A DNA stretch of 64,000 nucleotides from Paenibacillus marchantiophytorum (GTDB taxonomy: Bacteria > Bacillota > Bacilli > Paenibacillales > NBRC-103111). The stretch spans positions 186,001 through 250,000 of the forward strand of contig NZ_BMHE01000005.1 of the NCBI RefSeq assembly GCF_014640555.1, given 5' to 3'. This document shows positions 45,734-55,399 of the stretch, in pieces. The notes beneath the pieces are model-generated. The model did not search any database. It worked only from the letters and a program-made list of their open reading frames with translations, and was not told where the DNA came from. The translations under genes were made by a program, and so were the position numbers. The stretch's first letter is position 1; each line of letters opens with the position of its first letter.

Positions 45734-46509
45734 TACCATTTTCTCCATGGAGCCTTTTTGCTCTTCCATAAATCTTCCAAATAATTTTTATCACGAAGGG
45801 TATCCATCGGGTGCCAAAACCCTTCGTGTTTATATGCCATTAATTCACCTGCACTCGCCACTTTCTCAAGAGGTTCTTTTTCTAATATTAGTGAATCATC
45901 ACCCTCTAAATAGTTAAAAAATTCAGGTTGAAAAACAAAAAATCCAGCATTGATCCAAGAACCATCACCCTTAGGTTTTTCTTGAAAACCTTTGACACTA
46001 TCATTTTGAGACAGATCCAATGCACCAAAACGTCCACTTGGCTGAACTGAAGTTACTGTTGCAATTCTTCCATGGAGTTTATGGAAATTAACTAGTTCAG
46101 CAATATTAACATCTGAGACTCCATCACCATAAGTAAGCATGAACGGCTCGTTTTCTGTATAGTCTTTAATACGCTTTATTCTTCCACCTGTCATTGTATC
46201 AAGACCTGTATTTACTAATGTTACTTTCCAGGGCTCTGCTGAATGCTGATGAGTTATAAAATGATTATCATTTCTAAAATCAAATGTCACATCAGATTCA
46301 TGTAGAAAATAGTGCGCAAAATATTCTTTAATGAAAAATCCTTTATAACCCAAGCATATAATAAAATCATTAAACCCATAAGATGAATATTGCTTCATAA
46401 TATGCCATAAAATTGGTCTTTCCCCGATTTCAATCATAGGTTTTGGTTTTAGGTGTGATTCCTCACTTATTCTTGTACCATATCCACCAGCTAATATGAC
46501 TACTTTCAT
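45733..46509 (-). CDS. rfbF: Glucose-1-phosphate cytidylyltransferase
   Basis: Makes CDP-glucose; about 258 aa from ATG 46509, which follows GGGGGC. MKVVILAGGYGTRISEESHLKPK is the nucleotide-binding start, and LTYGDGVSDVNI the metal site. YEHPGFW-like ending is here HEGFWHPMDTLRDKNYLEDLW, typical for RfbF. First enzyme of the CDP-sugar branch; co-translated with rfbG. Confidence 0.96.
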   Translation of the reverse strand: MKVVILAGGYGTRISEESHLKPKPMIEIGERPILWHIMKQYSSYGFNDFIICLGYKGFFIKEYFAHYFLHESDVTFDFRNDNHFITHQHSAEPWKVTLVNTGLDTMTGGRIKRIKDYTENEPFMLTYGDGVSDVNIAELVNFHKLHGRIATVTSVQPSGRFGALDLSQNDSVKGFQEKPKGDGSWINAGFFVFQPEFFNYLEGDDSLILEKEPLEKVASAGELMAYKHEGFWHPMDTLRDKNYLEDLWKSKKAPWRKW

Positions 46510-46541
46510 ATGTGTTGCCCCCATACAATTAAATTATATTT

Positions 46542-46937
46542 TTATTTCTGCGTGAATACGTACTTTTTGTTCAAAAAAAATGAAAGAATAGCTAGGGGTA
46601 GAACTGTTATAGCACCTGTAAAATATTGATTCATTAACAGCGAATTTAAGAAATACATAATTGTAATGTTTAAAAAATATATTATTCCATATACAATAAA
46701 AAACTTTAATAGTAACCTATTATTTTTATTTTTAAAGACAATACTACCAATTGTTTTAAAATTAAAGAAAATTCCAATTATCGTTGAAAATAATGTTGCA
46801 ACTGCATAATGCAAATGAAAAAAAATAAAAAGAGCATATAATGAATATCCAAATATAGTATTAATTCCGCCTATTACAAGAAATTTAAAAAACTTATTAT
46901 CTACCATATTTTGAAATAAATCTACATTTTTTTTCAT
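46542..46937 (-). CDS. GtrA-family membrane protein
   Basis: A 131-aa protein with four membrane helices, of the GtrA/DPMS flippase family: FLVIGGINTIFGYSLYALFI is the family opening and SFFLNKKYVFTQK the ending. ATG 46937 lies right after the rfbH stop; an ATG at 46967 inside rfbH is a longer alternative, and neither has a clear ribosome site. GtrA proteins are thought to flip polyprenyl-phosphate sugars; the matching GtrB-like enzyme is at 41051. A second gtrA lies split by an IS at 48476-50283. Confidence 0.85.
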   Translation of the reverse strand: MKKNVDLFQNMVDNKFFKFLVIGGINTIFGYSLYALFIFFHLHYAVATLFSTIIGIFFNFKTIGSIVFKNKNNRLLLKFFIVYGIIYFLNITIMYFLNSLLMNQYFTGAITVLPLAILSFFLNKKYVFTQK

Positions 46938-46941
46938 AGAA

Positions 46942-48492
46942 TTATTTATATTTGCTAACAAATTCATGAATTTTACTAATCATATAGTTAACCATTTCAG
47001 TATTCAATCCGGGATAAACACCAACAAGAAAAGTATCGTATAAGATTTTATCGGTATTTTTTAAATTATCATGAATTCTAAACTCTACATCTTGAAAAGC
47101 TGGTTGTCTTACTAAATTCCCTGCAAAGAGCATCCTAGTTTGAATTCTGTTCTTTTCTAAGAAACTAACAATTTCATTTCTATTGAAAGGCATACCGTCC
47201 TTGATTGTCAGAATAAAACCAAACCAGCTTGGATCCGAATTTACAGTAGGTCTAGGAAGAATAAAATATTCCTCTAGATCTTTTAAACCTTTAAGTATCC
47301 TATTAAAATTATTCTTCCGCGCTTGAACAAAGTTTGGAACTTTTTTAAGTTGCTCAAGTCCAACTGCTGCCTGCATATCTGTCACTCTTAAATTGTAGCC
47401 AATATGTGAATATGTGTACTTATGATCATAACCTTCAGGTAATGAACCTAACTGCCAGCCAAAACGTTTCTTGCAAGTATCATCACAACCAGATGGACAC
47501 CAACAATCTCTTCCCCAATCTCTAAATGATTCGATAATCATTTTCAATTTGGGATCGTTTGTATAAACCGCCCCACCTTCACCCATAGTCATATGATGAG
47601 GAGGATAGAAACTTGAAGTAGCTATATGGCCAAATGTACCTGTTAGTCTATTATCGAATTTAGAACCTAAAGCATCACAGTTGTCTTCGATAACCCATAG
47701 ATTATATTTATTTGCAATTTCCATAACTTTATCTAATTCAAATGGGTTGCCCATTGTGTGAGCAATCATTATTGCTTTTGTTTTTGGCGTAATTGCTTTT
47801 TCTATATCCTCTACAATAATGTTATAAGTCCCCAGTTCTACGTCAAGAAAGACGGGTATTGCATTATTTTGAATTATTGGGGCTACTGTGGTTGGAAACC
47901 CCGCGGCGACTGTTATAACTTCGTCTCCTGGTTTAATTCTACGTTCACCTAATTTTGGAGATGTGAGAGCGGAGAATGCCAAAAGATTTGCTGATGATCC
48001 TGAATTTGTTAGCAATGCGTATCTAACCCCGATAAACTCTGCAAACTCTTTTTCAAATTGCTTGCTGAACCTACCTGCTGTTAACCAAAAATCCAATGAA
48101 GAATCAACAAGGTTTTTCATTTCTCTTTCATCGTAAACACGGCCACCATAAGAAATAGAAGAAGTGTCCTGGTTAAATGAGTCTTTTTTCTCATGGAACA
48201 TTCTATAAAACACTTCTACTTTAGAGAGGATTTCCAATCTCATTATCTTCTCAGCAATATCATTGGGAATGCTCTTTATATAACTAATTTCCGTCTTTTC
48301 AAAAAGGTCCTTTACTCTGAAATCAATCAGCATACTAGTATCATTGTCTACATCTATAACAATTTGAAAATTGGGTTCCGTTAGTTCTTTTAAACTTAAT
48401 ATTACAACTTCATAATTATTCGTATTTACATTTAGTATAATAGCTAATTCACTTGTTGATTTCTTTTGAACTAAGTCATGTATTTTTAACAT
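46942..48492 (-). CDS. rfbH: CDP-4-keto-6-deoxyglucose 3-dehydrase (E1) with extra N-terminal domain
   Basis: PMP- and iron-sulfur-dependent enzyme that removes the C3 oxygen from CDP-4-keto-6-deoxyglucose, 516 aa from ATG 48492 (AGGAG at 8 nt). The DegT-type fold has SFYPPHHMTMGEGG with His299 in place of the usual PLP lysine, a hallmark of this enzyme. The [2Fe-2S] ligands match: Cys272 (NCDALGS), Cys330, Cys332 and Cys340, at spacings 58, 2 and 8 as in Yersinia E1. About 80 residues precede the usual start and have no counterpart in E. coli-type RfbH. An E3-type reductase partner is not in the window. Confidence 0.92.
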   Translation of the reverse strand: MLKIHDLVQKKSTSELAIILNVNTNNYEVVILSLKELTEPNFQIVIDVDNDTSMLIDFRVKDLFEKTEISYIKSIPNDIAEKIMRLEILSKVEVFYRMFHEKKDSFNQDTSSISYGGRVYDEREMKNLVDSSLDFWLTAGRFSKQFEKEFAEFIGVRYALLTNSGSSANLLAFSALTSPKLGERRIKPGDEVITVAAGFPTTVAPIIQNNAIPVFLDVELGTYNIIVEDIEKAITPKTKAIMIAHTMGNPFELDKVMEIANKYNLWVIEDNCDALGSKFDNRLTGTFGHIATSSFYPPHHMTMGEGGAVYTNDPKLKMIIESFRDWGRDCWCPSGCDDTCKKRFGWQLGSLPEGYDHKYTYSHIGYNLRVTDMQAAVGLEQLKKVPNFVQARKNNFNRILKGLKDLEEYFILPRPTVNSDPSWFGFILTIKDGMPFNRNEIVSFLEKNRIQTRMLFAGNLVRQPAFQDVEFRIHDNLKNTDKILYDTFLVGVYPGLNTEMVNYMISKIHEFVSKYK

Positions 48493-48838
48493 ATATTCCA
48501 CTCCTAGTGTCTGATTTACTCAATCTGAAACCCCAAAATTTATGACCAATGAAACTAATTAGAGTTGTCATAAACACTGCAAATACTTGAGAATGCAAGG
48601 AATTTAATCCTAGATAGTTTATTTATAAATAAAGCAAAATTAAATTAATAAAAAAAGTAATTACATATACACCAGATAACTTTAAAAGGTTTTTATAGTT
48701 TTTCTTTCTAACAGTATTAAAGGTCCAACTATCGTTCCAGAAGTAACTATTCAATACTCCACGCACATTGTGCTCAAATAATAAAGAAATCAAATAATTA
48801 CAATGGGATCAATCTTAAAATCAGCGCTTGATTATTTA
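48476..48838 (-). pseudogene. 3' part of a second gtrA, split by an IS
   Basis: On the minus strand, the frame ending TGA 48476 reads GtrA-like: NYLISLLFEHNVRGV then LNSYFWNDSWTF, and later FMTTLISFIGHKFWGF. A TAA interrupts after LINLILLYL. It has no start of its own because the 5' part is across the IS at 50203-50283. Its stop overlaps the rfbH start by 17 bases, so the gene was once part of the operon. Confidence 0.75.
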
Positions 48839-50184
48839 GCTCAAAACCGATTACGGTTGCATTCGACTAAAATACCAGCTTTATAACCATCACGATTACA
48901 GGTGAAGTAATGCCGACGTTGATAAACTTTAATACGGTTATGCCGACCTTCTACGATAGCATTGGTCCACCGGCAACGATGGTAATTGATGATTTCCTCT
49001 TGCCAGTTACGCATGGTTTTCAGTGTGCTCTTGACGGCTTCGTGGTCAATTTTTTCACCCAGTTGGCACCAACGATTTAAACCTAGCGAGGCGACTGCCA
49101 CATTAGGCGAACAGTTATACCACGTCGTAAAGGCTTCTTTCCATTTCCAAACACGGCGCAGGAGTGAGGAGTAACTCAACAGCTCATCCAACTTTTTCTT
49201 GCTCTCCACGGATAGAGATCCCGATTGGGGATTGAGCAATCAATGGTTCGATTTAAGTAACGCTCTGGCTCTTGGAGAAAGCGTTCATTGAACGGATTTA
49301 CGAACCTCCTGCAAGGCCTCAATGATATAACCATGGACATGGAATCGATCGGCAATCCGGATGGCATTGGGAAAGCATTCGCTGATCCCAGTGTGGTAGG
49401 CTTGTGCTAAATCCATGACGACGGCTTTAGGTTGAAGTTGCAGGAAATTGGGGTGCTGCTGAGCGTAGGCCCTTAAATCCTCCAGCTTGCGTCCAGCCAA
49501 AAGATCAAGCATCGTCTCGCGGTCATGGATGCCAGTGTTGTAAGTATGCCCGTTCCTGATGGCGAAGTCATCAACGCCTAAGACCAGGCCGCTGCTTTCA
49601 TTTGCTCGCTCCCAAGCTTGCTTGGAGAGGCGTTCACATTCGACAGGAACGGCTTCGTTATGCATCCTCACTACCGAACTGGTTGGTGCTTGCTGCATAA
49701 GGGCACTATGTGCAGCGATGGAGCCAAAAGCTTGTTCAGCAGCCCGTTCTCGAAAGAGTAGGCTGTACCGCCTTTTATATTCAACAAACGCATACGTCCA
49801 AACAAAACCAGCATCTCATGACAAGCAGTGCATCCGGATCGTGGGCACCACGAGGTATACCTTTTTTTTCAAAAAGCTGGAAGATGCCTGGCGATACGCG
49901 GATTATTTTTTCCTTTCCGTATGACGAATTCATCATTTTGACAAAGCGGACAGCCTTGTTTGTAGGCTACAGGCATGGCCTCGATATGAATTTCATCTGC
50001 GCCCATCGGCAGAATCTGTTGGATCTGTAGCTCTGGTAAGTTGAGCATTTCCTTGATATACTGATTCTGCATCTGTTACATCCTTTTTGTTGTTGGGTAG
50101 GACTTTCAACAATACAGGATGTGCAGATGTTTTTCCATTTTCAACCATACTTTAGATCATCAAGCACTAGTTTTGGTTTTGAGC
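48839..50184. mobile_element. Degenerate ISL3-family insertion sequence
   Basis: The left end GCTCAAAACC (48839-48848) is inverted at 50175-50184 (GGTTTTGAGC), a 10-bp perfect terminal repeat. The element is about 1.35 kb and contains a broken ISL3-type transposase; the left repeat includes the transposase stop. Flanks share only ATTA, so no clear 8-bp target duplication is seen. It lies inside gtrA. Confidence 0.8.
48841..50072 (-). pseudogene. ISL3-family transposase, frameshifted
   Basis: Reading from 50072, the zinc-finger N-terminus (KQGCPLCQNDEFVIRKG) breaks near a T-rich tract at 49861-49869. The DDE part (LVLGVDDFAIRNGH, VVMDLAQAYHTGISECFPNA) is in another frame at 49285-49698, and the C-terminus (CRWTNAIVEGRHNRIKVYQRR) in a third at 48841-49239. 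At least two frameshifts mean the enzyme is inactive, so the element cannot move itself. Confidence 0.85.
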
Positions 50185-50202
50185 CATTAAAATTTATGAA
50201 TT

Positions 50203-50283
50203 TTAAAAAACAAAATAAATTAGGTACCCAATAACTGTATTTAATACTCCAACAATTAGAAACTTAATAGTTTGAAACTGCAT
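50203..50283 (-). pseudogene. 5' part of the second gtrA
   Basis: ATG 50283 follows GGAAAGG at 8 nt and begins a GtrA N-terminus (QTIKFLIVGVLNTVIGYLIYF), which meets TAA at 50203, 19 bp before the IS. One-base slippage in the T tract would extend it. The 3' part is at 48476-48838. The 104-bp gap between this and the GT-C gene stop at 50388 holds nothing else. Confidence 0.75.
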
Positions 50284-50387
50284 AAGTTGAACCTTTCCAA
50301 GAGATAAGATGAATTGTATTCACAGTTTAAATTCACATTTTCGTATAGCTATTTTAAAATCTTTTCGCTTACCCTTATACTGTATTA

Positions 50388-52469
50388 CTATTCATATATC
50401 TTAAAATCCTCAATTCTAAAATACAAATTCCTTGGGTCCCTTGTACCACGTACCTGCTCAGCATTGCTTTTAATAACTATAGTATTCTTTCCAGGTGGTA
50501 GAGTTATAATTGTTTTGTATAATTTACCGCTGTCATCTACCTGTATGGTTTCCTTCAAAAATCCATCCAAAGTAATTATAGAAGAATTAGAAGTATAAAA
50601 AATGGTTTCTAGCGTAACCTTCTTATCTTTTGAGGATGGGTTGTTTAAAGTAAGCTCGCTATTTTTGTCTGACCATCTCCAAGATTTGGAAGCATCTCCT
50701 TCTTGCGCATAAAAGCCATTCCCCCATATAATTGACACTGGATTTGTTATAGCCTCTTTTTTATTTTCAAAATCAGGATAATTACTTTTAATAGATTCTA
50801 GATAATCTGTTAGATTGTAGAAAGCAAGCGAATTGTCTTGATTTTCCAAAGGTAATGATTTAGTAAGCAATTGAAGTTCGCTTTCTAGTTTTTGCGCCCT
50901 ATCTTGGTACCCATTTCGATTGATGTAAATCCCCTTGAATCCTGCAATTACAATATCATTAACCATTTCTTTTAAAGGTTTATTTGCTTCATTCTTTATC
51001 CAATCATCTGCAACACGGCCTTTCATTGCTCCATAACTCCAGCGTAGATTTTTTGTTTGAAGATACGCACGTAAGTGATCATAATCCGTCATATTCACAA
51101 CAGGGGGATGTTCAGGGAATGGTATATAAGGTAATTGAAAAATCATAGATTCATTAGGGATAGATTCTTCTATTCTTTGAAAGTAAGACTTGTCTTTAAC
51201 AAATGCCTGACGAATGGCATCCGTCTGCATGCTAAAAGCATTGTTAGTTTGATCGAGAATGCAGAAAAACAACAAAATTAAAGAAAATACGCTTTTCATA
51301 GGAAAAGATAATTTCTTAATTTTATCAATTAAAAGAAATATAGTTAGTATCGAAAAATACGCGATGAATACACTAATTCGATTATATCCACGTATTTCTG
51401 AAAAAAAAGAAGCAATAATAGCACCGAAGCCACCGATAGAAGCGAGGAGTAAAGCAACAAGATTCAGATACCCCAATTTTTGAATATTTTCATCTTTCCA
51501 CCTACTAAATAAAGAAAGCAATAAGATGATAAAACCCATGCTACCAATAATGCCTAATGAAGCAAACTTGTTTTCGTTTGAAAGTGGAGCCTGTTCGTTG
51601 TACTTTTGAGCAATAGTTTTGAATTTTGAGAAACGATGACTTTCTGCTGGCATAAGTAGATGTGTAATTTTTAATGCATATATTTCTGCTTCAGCTGGGC
51701 TCCTTTTTGCAACTGCCAAATTCTTTCCGTTATTAAACTGATAAATCAACGTAGGAGATAAATTAAGAATGCCACCAATCATAATAACTCCAATTAATAT
51801 TACAGGTATTAGCAACACTCGTTTCTTCCTAGAAGTTAAAAAAACATAAGAAGCAACAAATGCCAAAAAAATACAACTAAAATATGCATAGTAAATTCCT
51901 GTTGATGAAACAACTGCACTAATTATTATACTCATTATGATCTTTTTCTTTGTAAGCTCTTGCCTCCAAATCCAAAATATCATCACAACTATTAAAGGTA
52001 TCATGTAGTATGATGCAAGAAATAAATGAGATTCACCACGCAAATAATGATAAGGTAAAAAAGCAAAGATAATTGATGCTGTAATCGCAAAAGGCAAAGA
52101 TATTTTAAATTGCCGAAATGAGTAAAATGATGTGCAGGCTACCAAAGGGTATGTAAGGAGATAATATAAATTTAAAGCTAGAGCATAATTGGAAGTGAAA
52201 CTTGTAATAATTTTAATGATTAAAAGGTGAAAAGTGTCTGCCATAGCAAAATCATTCATATCTAATCCTTTAGGGGCCCCCACATAGTCATTATGCAAGT
52301 ACCATCCGTTATAAATTATGCTTTTGACCCACAAACTATTAAGAATAGAATCTCCACCATATGTAAAAGGTATTCTTAAGTCAGAACCTTTCAACAAAAT
52401 CATTAAAATAAAAACGGTAAAAATTAACACGAAAAAATATCCATATATTTCTTTAAACTTAGTAATCAT
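50388..52469 (-). CDS. GT-C-like polytopic membrane glycosyltransferase
   Basis: A 693-aa protein with about 10-12 membrane helices in the first 410 residues and an extracytoplasmic C-terminal part of ~280 residues ending in a beta-rich segment. The first loop has the acidic/Tyr-rich stretch YGGDSILNSLWVKS, as in GT-C transferases that use polyprenyl-phosphate sugars. It precedes the split gtrA in the same operon and, with GtrB at 41051, would make a three-part side-chain addition system. ATG 52469 follows AGGAGG. Exact family not recognised. Confidence 0.7.
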   Translation of the reverse strand: MITKFKEIYGYFFVLIFTVFILMILLKGSDLRIPFTYGGDSILNSLWVKSIIYNGWYLHNDYVGAPKGLDMNDFAMADTFHLLIIKIITSFTSNYALALNLYYLLTYPLVACTSFYSFRQFKISLPFAITASIIFAFLPYHYLRGESHLFLASYYMIPLIVVMIFWIWRQELTKKKIIMSIIISAVVSSTGIYYAYFSCIFLAFVASYVFLTSRKKRVLLIPVILIGVIMIGGILNLSPTLIYQFNNGKNLAVAKRSPAEAEIYALKITHLLMPAESHRFSKFKTIAQKYNEQAPLSNENKFASLGIIGSMGFIILLLSLFSRWKDENIQKLGYLNLVALLLASIGGFGAIIASFFSEIRGYNRISVFIAYFSILTIFLLIDKIKKLSFPMKSVFSLILLFFCILDQTNNAFSMQTDAIRQAFVKDKSYFQRIEESIPNESMIFQLPYIPFPEHPPVVNMTDYDHLRAYLQTKNLRWSYGAMKGRVADDWIKNEANKPLKEMVNDIVIAGFKGIYINRNGYQDRAQKLESELQLLTKSLPLENQDNSLAFYNLTDYLESIKSNYPDFENKKEAITNPVSIIWGNGFYAQEGDASKSWRWSDKNSELTLNNPSSKDKKVTLETIFYTSNSSIITLDGFLKETIQVDDSGKLYKTIITLPPGKNTIVIKSNAEQVRGTRDPRNLYFRIEDFKIYE

Positions 52470-52572
52470 TTGTTCCTCCTAACATTGCTCATATTCCACG
52501 TATTTGAAATCACTCTAATTCATCATATTTTATAGTGGTATCCTTTGTGTCAAGAATTAACACATAGTTTTA

Positions 52573-53406
52573 TTATTTAATAACTGTATAAAGGGATTTA
52601 TCTTTAATAAATTCAAATTGCCCTAACCATGTAGTTCCATATTTTTGAAACTGATAAAAATTTTCCGCAAAACATGCCCCTTTAATATTTTCAAGAAAGG
52701 TAGCTTCAAAATATTGAGGATTTACGAAAAATGCATTTACTCCTCTTCTTTCAACAGTAACAAATTTATAACCATTTTCATTAAATAGTTTTCTCCAAGC
52801 GGTTATTGAAACTCCGAAATACAAATAATTTTCGTAGCTGTTAAAATCCATTACAAAATCTTTATCATATTCAATAGTCATACTATTATCTGGTCCAAAT
52901 GCTGAGTTATATTCAACAACAAAGATTTTAGGCCTTAATCCATCTTCCAACATTTTTTTTACTATGTAATAATCATTACCATCTATGTCTAATGAAATGA
53001 CATCTGGATTTTTATATAGTGAACGAGAAATTATCTCTTCTGTATTTTCTAAGTTAACAAACAATGAGTATGCTTCCACACCTAGAGCCATAGGTAATAT
53101 ATGTTCCTTTAATCTTGATACTGCATCTAAGCTACCTTCATACATAGTACCTTCATATTTTCTTCCTAGAGCCAACCAAGAACTATTATTCTCAAGCCCT
53201 TCTGATGCGCCAACTTCAATAAAATAATAGTTTGGGTTTATTATTTTTCTCGCTAAATAGTCAATAATACCATCTTCCCCATTTTGGCTAAATGCTGAAA
53301 ATTCCCAACTTGATGGATCTGTTTCATCAATATTTCTAAGCTGTGAAGTAGCTGCTCCTCTTGAGAGGGCAATATTTATCCTTTGCAAAAACATTAAGCT
53401 TTCCAC
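52573..53406 (-). CDS. FkbM/hypothetical methyltransferase-like protein
   Basis: A 277-aa protein with FSQNGEDGIIDYLARKI and YYFIEVGASEGLENNSS, the SAM-binding-like signature of FkbM-related polysaccharide cluster proteins, and VISLDIDGNDYYIVKKML later. It may methylate a sugar, or it may be a related enzyme with lost activity; the sequence does not settle it. GTG 53406 has GGAGA at 7 nt. It follows a glycosyltransferase gene. Confidence 0.65.
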   Translation of the reverse strand: MESLMFLQRINIALSRGAATSQLRNIDETDPSSWEFSAFSQNGEDGIIDYLARKIINPNYYFIEVGASEGLENNSSWLALGRKYEGTMYEGSLDAVSRLKEHILPMALGVEAYSLFVNLENTEEIISRSLYKNPDVISLDIDGNDYYIVKKMLEDGLRPKIFVVEYNSAFGPDNSMTIEYDKDFVMDFNSYENYLYFGVSITAWRKLFNENGYKFVTVERRGVNAFFVNPQYFEATFLENIKGACFAENFYQFQKYGTTWLGQFEFIKDKSLYTVIK

Positions 53407-53426
53407 TGGAATATCTCCGTTCTCAC

Positions 53427-54254
53427 TTATAATTTATTTCTTAAGTACTCATAAGCTGCCCTCAATCTAATTCTAATCTTAGAAGTTAAATCTCTATTGA
53501 TTATTTTTGTTTCTATTACCATACTCATACACCAACTCCATGGTACATAACCAATATGCTTTTTTAGCAATTTGAATGCTTCTATGTAATGTCGTTCTTT
53601 GTTATTTCTAGTTTTAGTACCTTCATGATCACGTGAAGAGGCTGTAAATTCATGCAGATACCCTATTTTACCCTGCCTAAGTAATCTCCACCATAAATCA
53701 TAATCCATGCACATATGCAAAGAAGCGTCTATACCATTTACATTTCCCCATGCATTAGATCTTATCAATGTTGCTGGTTGACAAATTATACAATAATTCG
53801 AGAGGTTACTTATTGAAAAGTCAATAGTGGGGTACTCATTCACTATTTGATTAGTTGAATCAGTAATATAGGCTTGGGTATAAACAACAGAACAATGCTT
53901 ATTCAACTCTAAATATTCAGCCATCTTTGTCAGACCGCTTGCTAAATAAGTATCATCTGCATTAAGCCAACATACATAATCAGATGGAGGCAGCTTCTGG
54001 ACACCCTCATTGATTGCCGCGGCTTGACCATTGTCTGGATGAGATCGCCAAAAGCTAATGTGCTGTTCATATTTTTTTATAATAGCGAGTGAATTATCCG
54101 TAGAACCAGCATCCATCACTGCAATTCTTATATCCAAATCTGACTGATTAATAATGCTTAGGAGTGCTTCTTCAAGAAACTGGCCTTGATTCAAATTAGG
54201 CACAACTACCGAGATTGATGGTAGTAAGGTAGTTACTGATTCTTCTTGTACCAT
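53427..54254 (-). CDS. Family 2 glycosyltransferase
   Basis: A 275-aa transferase: ISVVVPNLNQGQFLEEALLS, VMDAGSTDNSL, CWLNADDTYL (DxD-like) and MDYDLWWRLLRQGK. The start ATG 54254 overlaps the end of the preceding GT4 gene by about 20 bases; a longer frame begins at 54314. It and the gene at 55400 are similar to each other and probably arose by duplication. Sugar unknown. Confidence 0.87.
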   Translation of the reverse strand: MVQEESVTTLLPSISVVVPNLNQGQFLEEALLSIINQSDLDIRIAVMDAGSTDNSLAIIKKYEQHISFWRSHPDNGQAAAINEGVQKLPPSDYVCWLNADDTYLASGLTKMAEYLELNKHCSVVYTQAYITDSTNQIVNEYPTIDFSISNLSNYCIICQPATLIRSNAWGNVNGIDASLHMCMDYDLWWRLLRQGKIGYLHEFTASSRDHEGTKTRNNKERHYIEAFKLLKKHIGYVPWSWCMSMVIETKIINRDLTSKIRIRLRAAYEYLRNKL

Positions 54255-55399
54255 GATTCGGTAATCATCACCTTTTGATAAATATCTAACATCTGTTCCG
54301 CAGCAGTATACCACGAAAATTTTTGTGCTTGGATTTCGGACTTTAAAATCAATTCATTTCTAAGATCATTATTACTTTCAATTGTAACCATTGCTTCCAA
54401 TAAACTCTTTACCTCAATTGGATTGATTAAAAGACCAGCATTTCCTACAACTTCAGGAATACTTGAAATATTGCTTGTTATAACAGGAGCACCACAACTC
54501 ATAGCTTCAAGCACTGGTAAACCAAACCCCTCGTAAAGGGAAGGATATATAAACGCAAAGCATTTTGAATACAAGACCGACAACTCATCATCAGAAACAT
54601 AACCAAGAAACTGAATCTTGTCAGAAATACCCAAATCATTAATTCTATCTTGAATATCTTGTTCCATCCAACCTTTTCCCCCAGCAATATACAGAGGCTT
54701 AGACTCATTTTGATCTTTTACTAATTGCGCATAGGCTTCCAACAGTAGTCTATAGTTTTTTCTGGGCTCAATAGTTCCTACGCCTAACCAAAATGATTCA
54801 CACAAACCAAATTTATTCTTAACTTTTTCTATAGATTCTGTATCAGTTATTTTTTTCAAAGTGGGTCTAGAACCTAAATAAAGGACCGAAATCCTCTTTT
54901 CTGGGTAGTGTGGAAAATACTTCATAAAGCATTGCTTAGAGAACTCGGATATTGTTACAATATGATCAGCATAGATGCTTGCTTCGAATGCACCCTCCAA
55001 ACAGACTAAACGATTAGCTTCAGTCGTATATTCAGGACAATCAAGATACCCCAAATCATAAATGGTCATTACTTTCTTGGCACTTACATTACTTGGAAAG
55101 CTAAAATTATTAGAGTGAATTATATCAGGATTCCCGAGTAGCTCACTTTTATCAAGGTTATCTTCCCATTTTTGATTAAAATTATTTAATGAGCTATTAA
55201 CAAAATAATTCGAAACATTTTGTTGATTACTCTGGAAAGCTTTTTTGTAATCCGGATGTCGGTACCCATAAAATAATGGATAAAGTATATATTGATTTTC
55301 TTTATCCATTTCAAGCAAATGGGAAATTATTTGTTTTGAAAAAAATCCACATCCAGCCATATCTTCTGCAGTCTGGCTAACATCGAATCCAATTTTCAC
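54233..55399 (-). CDS. Family 4 glycosyltransferase
   Basis: A 388-aa GT-B retaining transferase. [41 protein letters not shown] and [19 protein letters not shown] (the Ex7E motif) are visible. It sits between two GT2 genes with a zero-base gap upstream. A mannosyl- or rhamnosyl-transfer role is common for this family, but the donor is not determined here. Confidence 0.9.
   Translation of the reverse strand: MKIGFDVSQTAEDMAGCGFFSKQIISHLLEMDKENQYILYPLFYGYRHPDYKKAFQSNQQNVSNYFVNSSLNNFNQKWEDNLDKSELLGNPDIIHSNNFSFPSNVSAKKVMTIYDLGYLDCPEYTTEANRLVCLEGAFEASIYADHIVTISEFSKQCFMKYFPHYPEKRISVLYLGSRPTLKKITDTESIEKVKNKFGLCESFWLGVGTIEPRKNYRLLLEAYAQLVKDQNESKPLYIAGGKGWMEQDIQDRINDLGISDKIQFLGYVSDDELSVLYSKCFAFIYPSLYEGFGLPVLEAMSCGAPVITSNISSIPEVVGNAGLLINPIEVKSLLEAMVTIESNNDLRNELILKSEIQAQKFSWYTAAEQMLDIYQKVMITESWYKKNQ

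Noticed and set aside
48831..50192. Target-site duplication around the ISL3-type element
   Set aside because: The 8-bp flanks share only ATTA; no clear duplication is left.
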